Positions 37,801-49,784 are shown, counted from the first letter of the stretch. The stretch: 64,000 nt of DNA from Chinchilla lanigera (GCF_000276665.1 NW_004955502.1:3032493-3096492); one strand, 5' to 3'. Numbers and translations: made by a program. The notes: a model not told the origin generated them from the sequence alone.

Positions 37801-38189
37801 ATTTTCCTTTTACTAAGCTACAATCTTCAAGTTGCCAGTTTAAAGAAATCAGTGTATATCTGAAAATGAGTGTAGCACATTAAAAAGGTAGACACCAATG
37901 AAAATAACAAAAATTATGACTAAAATAAATCGGCTGAAAATGAACAGAATACAACTAAGCACTCCACGAAACAGAAACCAGCGACTGTTAAGAATCATCT
38001 TAGTCTAGCACAATGAAACCTCAATAGGAGAATTAGGAGGACAGTGTTTCTGATCTGATGTGTGAAATAACCAGGAGTTACTTGAGAGCAAAATCTAGGC
38101 AACTGAAAGATTTACTGCACTTGAAATTTGTTGGTCACAGAGGTAAAGATATGAGCAGGGCCTTTAAAACACGTGGAAGAAGCCCGGTA

Positions 38190-38290
38190 CAACGCTGAAC
38201 TGGAAGTCTGAGGTCTATTAATTCTCAGTAACACTGAAGCAAGCTGCTTACTTCCATATCTGCAAAGTAACTGTGAATTTCTATGTCAAG
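38190..38290 (-). repeat. MIR fragment
   Basis: 'gaactggaagtctgaggtct' and 'caagctgcttacttccatat' resemble the inverse MIR core. Confidence 0.5.
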
Positions 38291-38593
38291 AGAGCCTAAT
38301 ACACACACTCTATCAATGAAGAGCCTCTATCTTCTACTTCCTTCCCACAGAAGGTAACAGACAAATGGCTATTAAGGTGGTTCCAACACATTTCAGAATA
38401 TATGGGAGCTCTTATAAGCCATTACAGAAATATCAACACACAAGCAATTTTGTGCTAAAAATCTACATGCTATTCCTTACATATTAACTATATCCTACTC
38501 AAGGCAGAAAGGAATAGGTCACACACCTACTAGGAGGAAACACCATGTAGTTAAATGGTACTTATGGTTTGCTTTTTTTTTAAAGGAATTGGA

Positions 38594-38752
38594 CAGCCAG
38601 GTATGGTGGTGCTCACTCGTAATCCCAGCATTCAGGAGGCTAACGCTGGAGGATTGCTCCAAGTTTGATGCCAGCCTGGGCTACAAAGTGAGTTCAAGTC
38701 CAGCCTGAACTATACAGCAAGATCCTGTCTCAAACACATACACACACAAAAT
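38594..38752 (+). repeat. B1 SINE
   Basis: B1 with both internal blocks ('gatgccagcctgggctac', 'gttcaagtccagcctgaact') and an ACAC-rich tail. Confidence 0.87.
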
Positions 38753-38921
38753 AAATACCTATATAAACAAACAAAAACCCCCCAAATAAACAAACAATTG
38801 AAAACTTGAACGTATGTATTTATTCCATTATCCACATCATTGCTGCCTCACTATTAAACGATATGTAAAGGACTAAAAAACATTAGTTACTTAACACATG
38901 AATACATTACAAAACAATGTA

Positions 38922-39066
38922 AGCCGGCTGTGGTAGCACACATCTATAATCTCTCACGGGAGGCTGAGGCAGGAGGATCACTGCAAGTTTGAGACTAGCC
39001 TGGGCTACAAAGGCCAGCCTGAACCGTACAGCAAGACTCTGTCTCAAAAAGACAAAAAAAAAACCC
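38922..39066 (+). repeat. B1 SINE
   Basis: 'gccggctgtggtagcacaca' to 'gactctgtctcaaaaagaca', with the internal duplication partly deleted. Confidence 0.85.
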
Positions 39067-39243
39067 AATCAATAAAGTGAAACATAGCCACCACAGATAC
39101 AAGTGGAAGTCAACAAGCAGTCTATCTGTAGTCCTTAAAACTGAATGCAATAATTAAAGAAAACTGAAAGCACAAGAGGAAATATACTGCATATGAAAAC
39201 GGGGCTAAAAAAGACTAACACAACCTGTAATACAAGAATGCCT

Positions 39244-39325
39244 ATGGGGGAGGTAGCTCAGTGGCACAGTGCCTGCCTGGCAAGCACAAGGTCCTAAGTT
39301 TGATTCCTGGTACCCAAAAAAACAA
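39244..39325 (+). repeat. ID SINE
   Basis: 'gggggaggtagctcagtggc' to 'gtttgattcctggtacccaa', A-rich tail. Confidence 0.82.
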
Positions 39326-40972
39326 AAAACCTGAAGTATTTATGGTAGAGCATTTTGAAATATCACCATATATAAAACATTTTCTTTCACTATAACAAGA
39401 AATATACTCAGGAATACTACAAAAAAAAAAAAAAAAAAAAACCAGAGTTTAAAAGTCCTAAAAGAAATCTGAGCACTCTGAACTTGACAAGTCATCAGAA
39501 AAATCTAACTACTGGAAATAGACAGTTACCTAATAAAGCCCTTAAGACCTAGGAAAACTGCTTAATTGTAAGAATGTATCAGAGCTGCAGATAAGTAGGT
39601 ATAGCAGGGTTATAGATAAGCCACAGATATATCAGGTTATGGGCTTCAAATGAATATGACCATAGACAATAATAATAAGTAATACATTTATGTGATTATA
39701 TAAAATGAGAAAAATACTGCCATTAAACAAGAAGGTGTTAAAAACTGATAAAGGGTCAAAAACCAGGGGACACTTTGAGATGAACTGGCTATCTATGTTT
39801 AATAAAAATGACATTTGGTAAAACTACAAAATCTCTTAGAAAAATGCCTACAACATGGTACTTAAATATACAAATACAAAGCCACATCAAAATCCCAGCA
39901 GTATACACTGGTAGAATAAAAAATATAATCTACCCAAAGGGATTAAGGTTAAATCAGAAATACTTTTAGGAAGTATGACATACAGGAGAAGAAAAGCTCA
40001 ATACAAGAATAAAATGACTGCCAGGCTAACAAAAGGACAGGACTGGAATGTGACCACTTCCAGACATGTTCCACAGGAACCACACATACCAGAGACTACT
40101 ACAACCGTTTTCATTACAGTAAGTTCAAACAAGTGAAAAGACAAAGAAGTACAAGAACATCCCATTAATAAGAGAAAAAAGATTTAATGAAACAATATCA
40201 TCATCATCCAGGGAGGGAAATTTCCACAAATTTTAATGGTTTACAAACTCATTATATTTGAAAAAAAAAGATTCGCATTCAATGCAATAATAATCATCAG
40301 TTTACGATAACTTCCACCTGATATTTTCTTAAGTGAAAAAAGAAGAACCCACTGGTTTGTGTATCCACTAAAAACCACATCAAATGGATTCGGCCAACTG
40401 AATGACATGCATACAGATGTGACAATCAATTACTGGACTAACCGTATGACGGCAAATGTCAAACGATAAGATAACTTGAACAGTGCAAGACTGGGGCAAA
40501 ATAGGCCTCACACTAAGAAAAAAAGTTCAGTTATTGCAATCTTTGAACTATTTCTAAAAAGATCTAATCTGTATTTTCAAACCTTCATCAGAATCCCAAT
40601 TAATTATATCTTCAAAAATAGTAAGTATGTCACTTCATTTTGTGTTCATGTTAGTATTCAATTTTACACACAGGATTCTGCAGTTTCTTTTCTCAACCTC
40701 CTTGTTTACAACACCTGAGAGGTTATCCTGGATGAATCAGGCCCTTAAGGACAGGACATTAACAGGTCACTTAGGTATAATTCAGTAAACTATTACCGTA
40801 TTATTAATACAGAGTACTAAACAGTATCTAAGGAGCCTGAAAAAGCTTATGTGCCCCTCAACATGTCATTTGTGGGCTAAGTAAATAAGTATAATTAAAC
40901 TGATAAGCTACCACACAGCTTTAAGGAAGTTTAAATGTAATTATACTGGTATGGAAGCTATCACTCAGTCTA

Positions 40973-41001
40973 AAATAAATAAATAAATAAATAAATAAAC
41001 A
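40973..41001. repeat. (AAAT)n microsatellite
   Basis: About seven uninterrupted AAAT units. Confidence 0.9.
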
Positions 41002-43522
41002 TAAACTATCAGCAAATTTACTGCTTTTTAAGATGTCCTTGCTTCTTCTTACCAAAGAAACACATTTTGTTACCACAGCTAAGAACAAGGTTAAACATAA
41101 GACAAATGACTCAGTCCGAAAATCTAGAACATATGAAGCTGCCTTAATGTCTAGAAAACTGGGCCAATCGCTAAAAGTAAAAAAAGTCTGTGAATAAGGG
41201 AGAGGCAAGTATATCACTTTCTGAAATGAGTCAACAGTGCTATAAAGAAAGATAACATTCAGGAGAGTACATTTAGATAGTGCAATTATATAGATAATGA
41301 AGGCAATAAACTAAAAGCTTAACACACTGTACAAAATTCACATAAATACCACCAGCAATATATGCAAGACGCCAATGTAAATTTTAAACATAAGTATGAA
41401 ATTTAAAAAGGCACTTCATATAACAATGGAGATAATTATTTCTTTATACATAGTAACTACAAGAAATCATATTTTCTTCATATACATTTTCTGCCTAGTC
41501 AAGAAATAACATTTTGAAGAAAAAGGTCATTAGACACATCCTTTTTGAAAATGCTAAATCATTAAACTTGCAGCTATGTCAAGGCCTCCTAAAAAACCTA
41601 GAGGTATTTTAAATCAGAGGTTAGCCTAATAAAGAATTTTGTCAGGGGCTCTGCACACAGCAGGCACAATGACTGTGTATCTGACTAAACATCAGTTCTG
41701 TACTCTACTGGGGTTGTCTCTCTAGACCAAGTACCCACTTCTAGTTCTGCAACACCATCATCATTCAAGTATGTCAGAGATTACAAAAAAGATAAATGGG
41801 CTAAGGACACCGGGAAATTGTTTCTTCTGCAGTCAAGAAACTAATACACAGATCAACACCATTCCCACCCTGTTGCATTCTGTCCCTATCCCCACTCAAC
41901 TGTCAAATACTTTCACCAATTTACCTAACTGGTTACCAATTTGTTGGTTTCTAATGCTTTTTCTCTTTAAGGAAAAATGAATTTTTTAGAGATGCTTGGG
42001 CTTAAATGGTTAAGCAATGTCTCTTTTACTTTATTACTGAGCAACATAAGTATCAAAAGAAAATAACAATATTTTCTTTAAAATATTTAAGAAAGAGCTA
42101 CACAACAAAGTGGAGGTAGTTAATAGTAAATTATACACTTGAAATGATTAAGGTGCTACATATTGGATTTTTTAACCACAATTTAAAAGGGAGAGGAGAC
42201 TAAAAGCATGGAGCTACCAAAGCAATTTCAGAGAATCATGTCCTTAAGTATTATTTATTTTGGCTTAGTTTTTAGGAAATATAGGTATCTCAAAAATCAC
42301 CAAATTTGTGACACATCATGTAATTCAGGGAAGAAAAGGGGGTAAATGGAGCCAAAATAGCCTTAGTAACACTTATGTGCAGCCACATAAAACCTAAGGT
42401 CTTTCTCCCGTGAGATGTCAGGTGGTGAGTCCTTTCACAGGAGAAAACAGTGCCAATGTCAAGGGCACAAGACTGCTCCATTGGTGCCATATACACTGCA
42501 AACTAGAAAAACCTATGTGTAATTTCTTAGGCCCGTGATTTGTTTTTTAAGATAATCAATGGTAAGTTTCAAAGACAGTTTTTACACAGCATTGGCACAG
42601 ACCTTTGTGGAAAATATAGAAAAGATAAATATTAACTTTAGATACAACTTGGTTAAATTTACCCAATGATCTTTATCAATACTAGTTCAGGCTTCACTAA
42701 TATGACAGACAGGAGCAATACAGTACCCTAAAATTATCTGACAATAAAGTAACTTCTTCCAAGTAGGAATAATCAGTGTCTTCGACCTCTATGGAAAGAG
42801 GAAGAAAAGTAGATTTAAAAAGTGTGCTGAGTATAGTTATGAGAAGGAATAAGCTCCTAATAAACTATTAAAAGGGCATCAAGAAAATGTCATCACTACT
42901 GTGCACGAACTGTGACAAAAAAACCCCCAGAATCACATAAGCCTTAAAACAGGGCTACATGCCGCCAACAGTACACCTACAACACCTGATCAAACAGATA
43001 AAAAAAGACAAACGTTTGACAAACCGAAAAAATTACAGAATTATATGTCTGTCAAAAAAACTTTTCTGGCTGCCAAGCAAGTCATAGTAACTGATATCAG
43101 ACCCCCCTCAACCTTGACATTTTCTCCATTCCTGGGTCCATGTCACAAAGACAAGGATCTAAGGGCTGGTATGCCATGTAGCCATTTCCTTGAGATACAG
43201 AGAAGATACTGTGGGACATGTGACTGAGGTATCTGCTGCCAGTTCCAGTATGGTAGAAAATGTAAGTCATCTCTTATCGCAAGTTTGACAAGATCGAGTG
43301 ACCAATTAACCATGAACATGTCACTTGAAATCTTGATTTCAGCCTTTGAAAAAAATCTTTAATGGTTACATATCCAGAAACAGAATCGAGTGGCTTGTTT
43401 GCTTCATGACATCTACAATTTTGCTTAAATCTTAAGGATTTCTCAACAAAAGCTAGACTGATGGCATCTCATTTCATTTTTGCTGAGGACCACACTGTCA
43501 GCCATGTTTTGAATTCTTACTC

Positions 43523-43975
43523 TTAAAAGAGTTCAGATTTGCATGCCTTCTGAGTGTAAATAACACCTTTTATTTCCAGAGCATTGCTATGCACATCTTT
43601 ATATTTAGAGTACGATGCGTTATGAAGCTCATACAAATTAACTGTTGAAAAGACAGGTTTAAGAAGGCTGTCTTGGTGAAAGGCCCAGATTACAGTGAGA
43701 CCTCTATGACAGTTTCTCAACTTGCTGATATGCGAGCTTGATAGCTCAAAGACTAAGAGGGCCAATGACAATAAAGAATTACCGCACATGTAGTTTGACG
43801 AGGCTGATGATATGGTAGCCATCAGTCTGAAGACGGTTACTACAAAAATTTCTACAATAATGTTATAGGTAGGAAAGTCTTTCCAGCTGGTATCCACAGC
43901 AGACTTGTGACATGTAGCCATTCCAGCTGGATGCAAACTGGATTTGGCAAAATTTGTTTGAATTTCAATTGGCAC
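43523..43975 (-). pseudogene. Putative DIRS-type RT-RNase H remnant downstream of the LAP2alpha exon
   Basis: An open frame of 150 codons lies on the gene strand, starting 560 bases after the stop of the LAP2alpha-type exon. By eye its middle and end follow the thumb/RNase H region of DIRS/Ngaro reverse transcriptases in order and spacing: a block FPTYNIIVEIFVVTVFRLMA, then GLTVIWAFHQDSLLKPVF in place of the usual L-x-W-W...P segment, then NASYSKY where the family has DAS-x-x-GWG, then HSNALEIKGV where the family has HIN-x-LELKAV. The catalytic Asp of the RNase H motif is replaced by Asn, so it cannot be an active enzyme. If correct, the exon and this segment are neighbouring parts of one DIRS insertion. 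The alternative is a 3' UTR with a chance open frame. Confidence 0.45.
43569..43574 (-). promoter_or_regulatory. Candidate poly(A) signal AATAAA for the LAP2alpha isoform
   Basis: This is the first canonical AATAAA hexamer I noticed on the gene strand after the stop at 44535, about 960 bases downstream. An ATTAAA variant at about 44077 is an earlier candidate. Cleavage here would give a 3' UTR of about 1 kb containing the DIRS-like remnant. No transcript evidence is available. Confidence 0.25.
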
Positions 43976-44534
43976 AGAGCTTCACAGCTGATTCTAAAGT
44001 CTCACAGAGCTTGATAGGAGTTTGAACTCTTGGTGAGTTGATCATCTTGACATACAGACTACTAACAGAGCTGTCATTTAATGAAGATCTATCAAGCTGA
44101 TCTCTGAACAAAGCACTGATGACGTAAAAATGGACCTCTGGTCTTAGTAAACAGAATCTAGTAGTCAACTGTTTCCAGATTCAAAATCTGCTGGCCCTCA
44201 GTTGACCAACACAATTTTCCTGAGGAATGTATCTATATACTTTCCCTTAATCCAAGAGGATTTGGAGTCTTAAGTGCCCTCACCTGGCCTTATTTTCAAC
44301 CAGAAATAATGGGTAACCTCTGCCAATCCTCCTTATAGCAAAATGTCCAATACTCACTTGGCCAATAAAACTTGAGTCTTTTCATTACACATTTCATTCA
44401 AACATTCACTGTAATCATTCCAGACATGCATGCAGTTTATCGATGACCTCCTGCCTATAAAGCTGATCCTATCTGAGTAGGGTAAAACAAGTGAAAAAGA
44501 ATCTTAGATGATGATTCTGCTGAACATGAAGAGG

Positions 44535-46013
44535 TTAATTCTTGTATCCATGTCGTTCTGGAGAGTCTCCCTTTTTCCTATACCTGTAAGGGTGGTTTCG
44601 GGGTTTGTACCAATCCCCTCTGGAACATCCTCTGTTGTGATAATACGCTTTCTGATCATGACTATTAAAGTATCGATGTTGGTTGTAGTATTTACTGTGA
44701 TCCTTATAGTCATTTTCTTTAACATTGTTTTCTTCTGTAACAACAGCATTTACATCTTGTCCAAAAAGGGAAGTACCATCAAATGGCAAGTGTAAGATCT
44801 TTTCCTGAGTTTTCTTACTGAGAGATGTAAGTCGGAGCCAGGCCTGCCTTCTATAGTCTATTGCCATGGCCATAACTCTGACTACAGAGTCCATTATGTC
44901 CCTAGTAGTACAAAGCTGCCAAAGGCCTGCATCCATACCATCAGATATTATACACCTTGCTTTTTCATAATCAAACTGTGGGTTATGAACTAAATCCTCC
45001 ATGTCTTCCCAGAGTTTACGCTGATATTGAGTCATATAGGCCATATAGCTAGCAGCTCGGGCTGCAATGGAGGCAGCATGGTAGAACCTACAACCCATGA
45101 CCTCCATTTCTTTTGAGGTAGAATCTAGAGGAGATGTTGTGCTCCCTCTTTTGCTGTGCTCTAATGCTTCTACAATGGGGCCCTCAGCCGGTGGGTTTGG
45201 TTGGAAAGGAGAGGTATCCTTGGACACAGGATATACCCTATGTCCCATGAAAGAAGAAGGGTGACAATCAGCAGGGTCCTTAAAAACCTCAGTGGTGGCA
45301 ATTCTCAAAAGAGGATGCAATGGAGGAACCAAACGTTTTTTAGAGGTTACACAATCAGGTTTCCCTTCACATGACTCTGTTTCAGACTGTAATGTTACCC
45401 TCTTTATCACACCTCTCTGTTCCATTCTCTTCAAAAGACCTGTGAAACTAGATTGCATGGGGTCAGTCGGCTGCCCCTTGTTGTCAGCTGATGGAGATTT
45501 ACAATCAGTTTCTTCAACTGTGGATAAATTTTCTTCCTTAGATGTGGAGAAGTCCCAAGGAACTGAAGAATTCTCGCTTGGCCTAGAATGATGAAACCTA
45601 AAACAGCTCCTGGACTGCAGGTCACGTATCACTCGGGACATTTCAGCCACTTGTGTCTGGAGATAGAGGATGGCATCCTGTCCATGTTGTGAAGTAGAAG
45701 ACTCTACAGGTAAATCCTCTTTGACCTCAGAAGAGTCCAAAGATTCCTGGGGGACTAGAAGTGAAGTTGAAGGCAAAGTCTGATATTTTTGTGATGGTTT
45801 AAGCATCTCTGTCTCAGAGGTCTTATTATCAGAATTATTATGATCATTTTTCTGGTTTTCCAATGGGTTCTCAACAGAGGAAAGTTGAGAAACTATCCTT
45901 TGTGGACTGCTGGCACAGCTCCCAGAGGAGGAGCTGCTGTCTCCAATGGGAAGAGGAACACTGCAGCTAGACCGACGATTCTCAGAGGATGGCACCTTAG
46001 ATTCAGGCATTCT
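44535..46013 (-). CDS. ZNF451: ZNF451 alternative terminal exon, LAP2alpha/DIRS-gag-like domain
   Basis: The exon encodes 492 residues and ends in its own TAA at 44535-44537. The acceptor is ataacccag, behind a T-rich tract at about 46025-46060. The first codon after it (RMPESKVP) is phase 0, matching the donor at 47612. Exon residues 1-60 are Ser-rich. At about residues 120-150 is a short predicted coiled coil (DAILYLQTQVAEMSRVIRDL). At about residues 330-430 is the helical LAP2alpha-type domain (ASIAARAASYMAYMTQYQ; SDGMDAGLWQLCTTRDIMDS; HLPFDGTSLFG). A basic Tyr/Asn/Arg tail follows. The domain is known from TMPO LAP2alpha and ZNF451 isoform 3 and derives from a DIRS1-type retrotransposon gag. 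The frame is fully open, which implies selection. Spliced to the SIM exons it would give about 554 residues, if exon 1 adds seven. Splicing itself is inferred. Confidence 0.88.
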   Translation of the reverse strand, partial: RMPESKVPSSENRRSSCSVPLPIGDSSSSSGSCASSPQRIVSQLSSVENPLENQKNDHNNSDNKTSETEMLKPSQKYQTLPSTSLLVPQESLDSSEVKEDLPVESSTSQHGQDAILYLQTQVAEMSRVIRDLQSRSCFRFHHSRPSENSSVPWDFSTSKEENLSTVEETDCKSPSADNKGQPTDPMQSSFTGLLKRMEQRGVIKRVTLQSETESCEGKPDCVTSKKRLVPPLHPLLRIATTEVFKDPADCHPSSFMGHRVYPVSKDTSPFQPNPPAEGPIVEALEHSKRGSTTSPLDSTSKEMEVMGCRFYHAASIAARAASYMAYMTQYQRKLWEDMEDLVHNPQFDYEKARCIISDGMDAGLWQLCTTRDIMDSVVRVMAMAIDYRRQAWLRLTSLSKKTQEKILHLPFDGTSLFGQDVNAVVTEENNVKENDYKDHSKYYNQHRYFNSHDQKAYYHNRGCSRGDWYKPRNHPYRYRKKGDSPERHGYKN

Positions 46014-46360
46014 CTGGGTTATCCACATGAACAAGAAAACCAAGGAAGAAAAAAAATACGCTTTTAATATGTTAACTTTCAAATGCAGAGATGCATGTCC
46101 AGTCAGTAGAATTCAATTTTCAATTATTACAAATAAAAATGAAAAGCACAGTCCATTACAGGTAAGCAAAGAGGTAATAAAGTCGCATCCACAAGCTTCA
46201 CTACCCCAAGCCCTGTATCAACTATGGTCATAAATATGGGATGACTACATCTATGAAAAAGCATAGTAAAACTAAGCTCAGTTTAAGTAGTGTTATTTTG
46301 GCCAGCTGCCTGGTCCCATGCTAAGATAAGGGGTCAGACCACCGTTAATAACAATTAATA

Positions 46361-46455
46361 GGGGCTGGGGATTTAGCTCAGTGGCAAAGCGCCTGCCTGG
46401 CAAGTGCAAGGTCGTGAGTTCGGTTCCCAATACTGGAGAAAAACCAAAAAAAAAA
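46361..46455 (+). repeat. ID SINE with direct repeats
   Basis: Young-looking ID, flanked by aattaata (46353-46360 and 46456-46463); it lies about 350 bases upstream of the LAP2alpha exon acceptor. Confidence 0.92.
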
Positions 46456-46661
46456 AATTAATAAAAGAAAAAAAAATCCCACTCAACATGTGTAAGTCAA
46501 CAAGTGGAAGCTAACAATGAAGAAAGTCACATTGAGAACAACAAAAAAATTCTACATCTCCCTTTATTAGATTTATTTTAAGTCCTTTCAAAATCCTGTC
46601 ATTTATTCTCCATGAGTAACAACTTTCCAGGTGAATACTCTAACCTTAAGGTTTGTAGTTT

Positions 46662-46744
46662 GTTTTTATTTTGGTACTAGGAATCAAACTCAGGACCTTG
46701 CACTTGCCAGGCAGGTGCTGTGCCCTGAGCTATATCCTTGGCCC
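46662..46744 (-). repeat. ID SINE with direct repeats
   Basis: Flanked by 'ggtttgtagttt' copies; body 'ggtactaggaatcaaactca' to 'ctatatccttggccc'. Confidence 0.88.
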
Positions 46745-46764
46745 TATGGTTTGTAGTTTTGAGG

Positions 46765-46955
46765 AGCTTTTTTATTTGTTACCTTACTTCATCTTCACCA
46801 CAACTCTGTGAGATAATTATTACTCTCATTTAATTAAAAAGCTAAAACACAAGGTTAAAAGGTTAGTCTATCCAAAGTATCAGTAATAATAAAGAGTAAA
46901 GGTGGCCTCAAACCTAGTTATTTTGACTCCAAGTCCAAGTCTCAATCCCTTATGT
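46765..46955 (+). repeat. MIR SINE
   Basis: 'tcatcttcaccacaactctg', 'tgagataattattactctca' and 'ctcaaacctagttattttga' in MIR order. Confidence 0.65.
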
Positions 46956-47611
46956 CATAAACAAGAGTTCTTTAATCCATCAAGAAAATAGCCCACTAAT
47001 AAAACTGGGGCTAAGGAAAAGACAAATGACAAGCAAGATGGCTACAAAGGATTCAGTTGATTCATTCTAGAAATAAGGAAGTATTGGCTTAAGGGTCTAA
47101 CCCACAAGCAGCAAGTCACAGTTTAAGACTAGTAATTCCAGGTATGGTGGGTTGTAAAAGGGACAAAGATCGAAGTAATAATCAGCTATTAACCCTCCCC
47201 TACATTCCATTTCCCAAAGGATCTTCACACATCTTCTAAGATAAAACAACTTTTCAATGGTCACATGGTTTTGGAAGGATCCAGACAGTACAGGAAAGGA
47301 GAAAGGCAAAAGGAGTCAAAACGCTTGTAGTGTTTATTACACTTCTCTTTTATCAGGTACCTCCTTCAGGAATTTCCTAGTGATTTTATCTTCTTATATC
47401 TTCACTGAAACTAAAGAAACAAAATTAAAAGTAGATGTTCTGGGCAAGAAACTCCTTGGATTAGCTATTGTGGACCATACTAACAAAAACAGGCCATTTT
47501 CTAGAGCACAACAGCTCCTAAACAAAGCCATCATTGACTTGATAACTTCCTTTAGAAAAACCTTTCCACTGGCACAAATGGAGAAATGTAAATCAAATGT
47601 AATGTACTTAC

Positions 47612-47692
47612 CTCACTATGTGAGGTGCTAGGCTCTTCATCATCACTGCTGACCAGATCAATGTATTCAAGAACAGGTCTTAATGGTCCTTC
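47612..47692 (-). CDS. ZNF451: ZNF451 coding exon 3 (PLRP linker and SIM2)
   Basis: The 81-nt exon (27 residues) begins EGPLRPVLEYIDLVSSDD and ends in an acidic/Ser-rich EEPSTSHSE. It holds the PLRP motif that lies between the two SIMs and the second SIM (YIDLVSSDDEE with an acidic tail). Together with the preceding exon this is the minimal catalytic module of the ZNF451 SUMO ligases (family knowledge). The acceptor is cttttag and the donor gtaagt, with phase 0 on both sides. Phase 0 lets it join either the 24.3 kb exon (ENFKLKDYID, normal isoforms) or the large LAP2alpha-type exon at 46.0 kb. This is the branch point between the zinc-finger and LAP2alpha isoforms. Confidence 0.96.
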
Positions 47693-48018
47693 CTAAAAGA
47701 ATTGAGCAAATTTTAAAAGTTGTAACGTTTATTTAAACCAAGCTAGCATTTAAAACAATTTTTAGTCCAGACTGGTTCTGAAGAGGAAGCCTATGAGTTG
47801 AAGAAAAACACAGAACAAAAGAAATAGGAATATTCAAAGCACGCAAGTTAAAAATGATGACAGGACCTAAAAAGAGCCCAAACACCCACTGATACCAGGG
47901 CCATGCCAACTGCCTGGGAAAGGAAAATACAGAAATACTTGTAAAATGACACAGACACTATGGTTCAATGTTTTTCAGCTGGGATGGGTCTGTGAAACTA
48001 TCCAAGCTCATCACAGGA

Positions 48019-48080
48019 TGGGGGTATAGCTCAGTGGTAGAGCACCTGCCTAGCAAGTGACCCAGAAGAAAAAAAAGAAA
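48019..48080 (+). repeat. ID SINE, truncated
   Basis: 'gatgggggtatagctcagtg' to 'gcctagcaagtgac', then an A-rich tail; the 3' body is missing. Confidence 0.75.
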
Positions 48081-48802
48081 CATGAAAAAAAGATCCAACC
48101 CCAAAGTGTGGAGCTCTCTGACCAACAACTTAGCTTCCACTCCCCCACATACATCAAATCCAAAGTCTCTTCCAACCTTTCTTCCTATTCACTCGGACTT
48201 ATTTCTTCATATACCAGGCCTTGAATGCCAGCTGAAAATCCTAGGTTTTACTCTATAGGTAGAGGAAAGCAATAAATGAGACTCGTAGGGGAAAGCCCGA
48301 CAACTAATCAGCACGGCACATAACAGAGTAGTGGTAATGGTTAGAACAGTGAAGTAGTGCACATACAAACAATATGGGAAAGCAGGAAAGAAAAAACTGG
48401 GTATTAAAGAAAGAACAAAATCAAGGGGTCCAAGAGGTTTTTAGGTTTTAAACCTTAGATGACTATATCATTGGCATAAATTCACAATGTAAAAACAAGA
48501 AAGTGATGGCTAAAGTACCCACAGTATACAGGGTTAATTGACAACTGGAAATGTGGGCCCATAATCTAGAATTATTAACAACATGGAAGTAAAGATTTAG
48601 GAGTTCCTCCCCAGAAGACTACTAATTCTAGAACTAAACTGTAACTATAACATTGCCTCAACAAAAAACCGTCATTGTAACCAAAGCATTGAGCTCAATA
48701 AGGCCGATAACGCTGAGAATCAAGATGTCACTGGAGTTTGCAACAGGACATGTGTAAAAGCGAGCAACACTGGAATAAAGTAGTGAGAACTTAAAAAGGT
48801 AA

Positions 48803-48955
48803 GGAGAGCCAAGTCTGTGGTACACACCCACAATCTCATTTACTCTGGAGACAGACAGGAGGATCTCAAGTTCAAGGCCAGCCTGGGCAACTCAGCAAGA
48901 GCCCGTCTCTGTACAAAATTAAGAGCCAGAAATGCAAGCAGAGCACTTGCCTAGC
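48803..48955 (+). repeat. B1-ID dimer SINE
   Basis: B1-like half ('caaggccagcctgggcaact') linked to a short ID-like half ('gcagagcacttgcctagc'), followed by a G-rich tract. Confidence 0.7.
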
Positions 48956-48956
48956 T

Positions 48957-48979
48957 GGGGGTGGGGGTGGGGGCAGGGG
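48957..48979 (+). other. G-quadruplex-forming tract
   Basis: Four runs of four or five G separated by T, T and CA. It lies on the plus strand, the template strand for ZNF451. Confidence 0.75.
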
Positions 48980-49784
48980 TAGAAAAAGAGCATCAGTAAA
49001 GATTATTTCTTCAAAAAACCTAGTACTGTGTGTTAGACAGAAGCCAGAAGGTATGCAGGAGGAGAAAGAACCTGAGGAAAAAATTTCTTAGAATGGGAAA
49101 AGTCATTTGTTGGTGAAACAGTTAAGATCTAGTTAGTGATTCTTTTTCTCTAAAAGAGGCACTCAGTCTCAAAGACAGCTTGTTTCTCCAGGGCTATCCT
49201 TTCGAGTCCAGACACCAAGATAAAACCAGCAGACGATAAAGGAATCAAAATTTTTACAAACTTATATAAAGATGAATGACAAAAGGAGGAGGAGGAAAGG
49301 AAAAAGCTAAAGGAGAAAGAAAACATGCTCTTGTGTGTATGATTGACAGATCTGTATCACCTATTGGTATTAATACTGTCAAAGTCATGTGTTGAACTCA
49401 AGAAGGAGCAGATAAAGTACAGGAGATAAAACTATAACAGCTTTTACCATTCACATAATCACCCGAGTTCGCTCTCTCCAAGAAAGAAATGTACTTTACA
49501 AAATTTTACAACATCACAAAAATAGTAAACCAAGAAAGTCCTCATGTAACCAGAAACACATACAAGAGGGGCAGAATTTTCATAAATAGTAAATAAAATT
49601 TATAATACAAATTAAAATGGGCAAAAAAATGAGGAAAAATGGTCACAAACAGAATTAAAAATTAGCTGCAGAGGGCTGAGACAAGACTCTGGGAACCATT
49701 ACACTGATGTAGAACCACTTCTAAACTACAGAAGATCACAGTTTTACGATTCATAATAATTTAGACAGAAGAATAAAGAATCAG

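Larger units (their letters stand above)
34640..38560. other. Intronic sequence with few repeats
   Basis: AT-rich intron. I see MIR-like fragments at 37690-37800 and 38190-38290, and an exon-like segment at 35419-35489 discussed as a finding. No coding homology was recognised. Confidence 0.6.
39330..44500. other. Intronic sequence downstream of the LAP2alpha exon
   Basis: AT-rich and nearly free of young SINEs. It includes the presumed 3' UTR of the short isoform and the DIRS-like remnant at 43523-43975. No other homology was recognised. Confidence 0.6.

Noticed and set aside
46014..46082. In-frame ATG at 46082, 23 codons upstream of the LAP2alpha exon acceptor
   Set aside because: The extension is the polypyrimidine tract and intron end. 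The phase-0 acceptor at 46013 and the known isoform structure favour splicing over an independent start.
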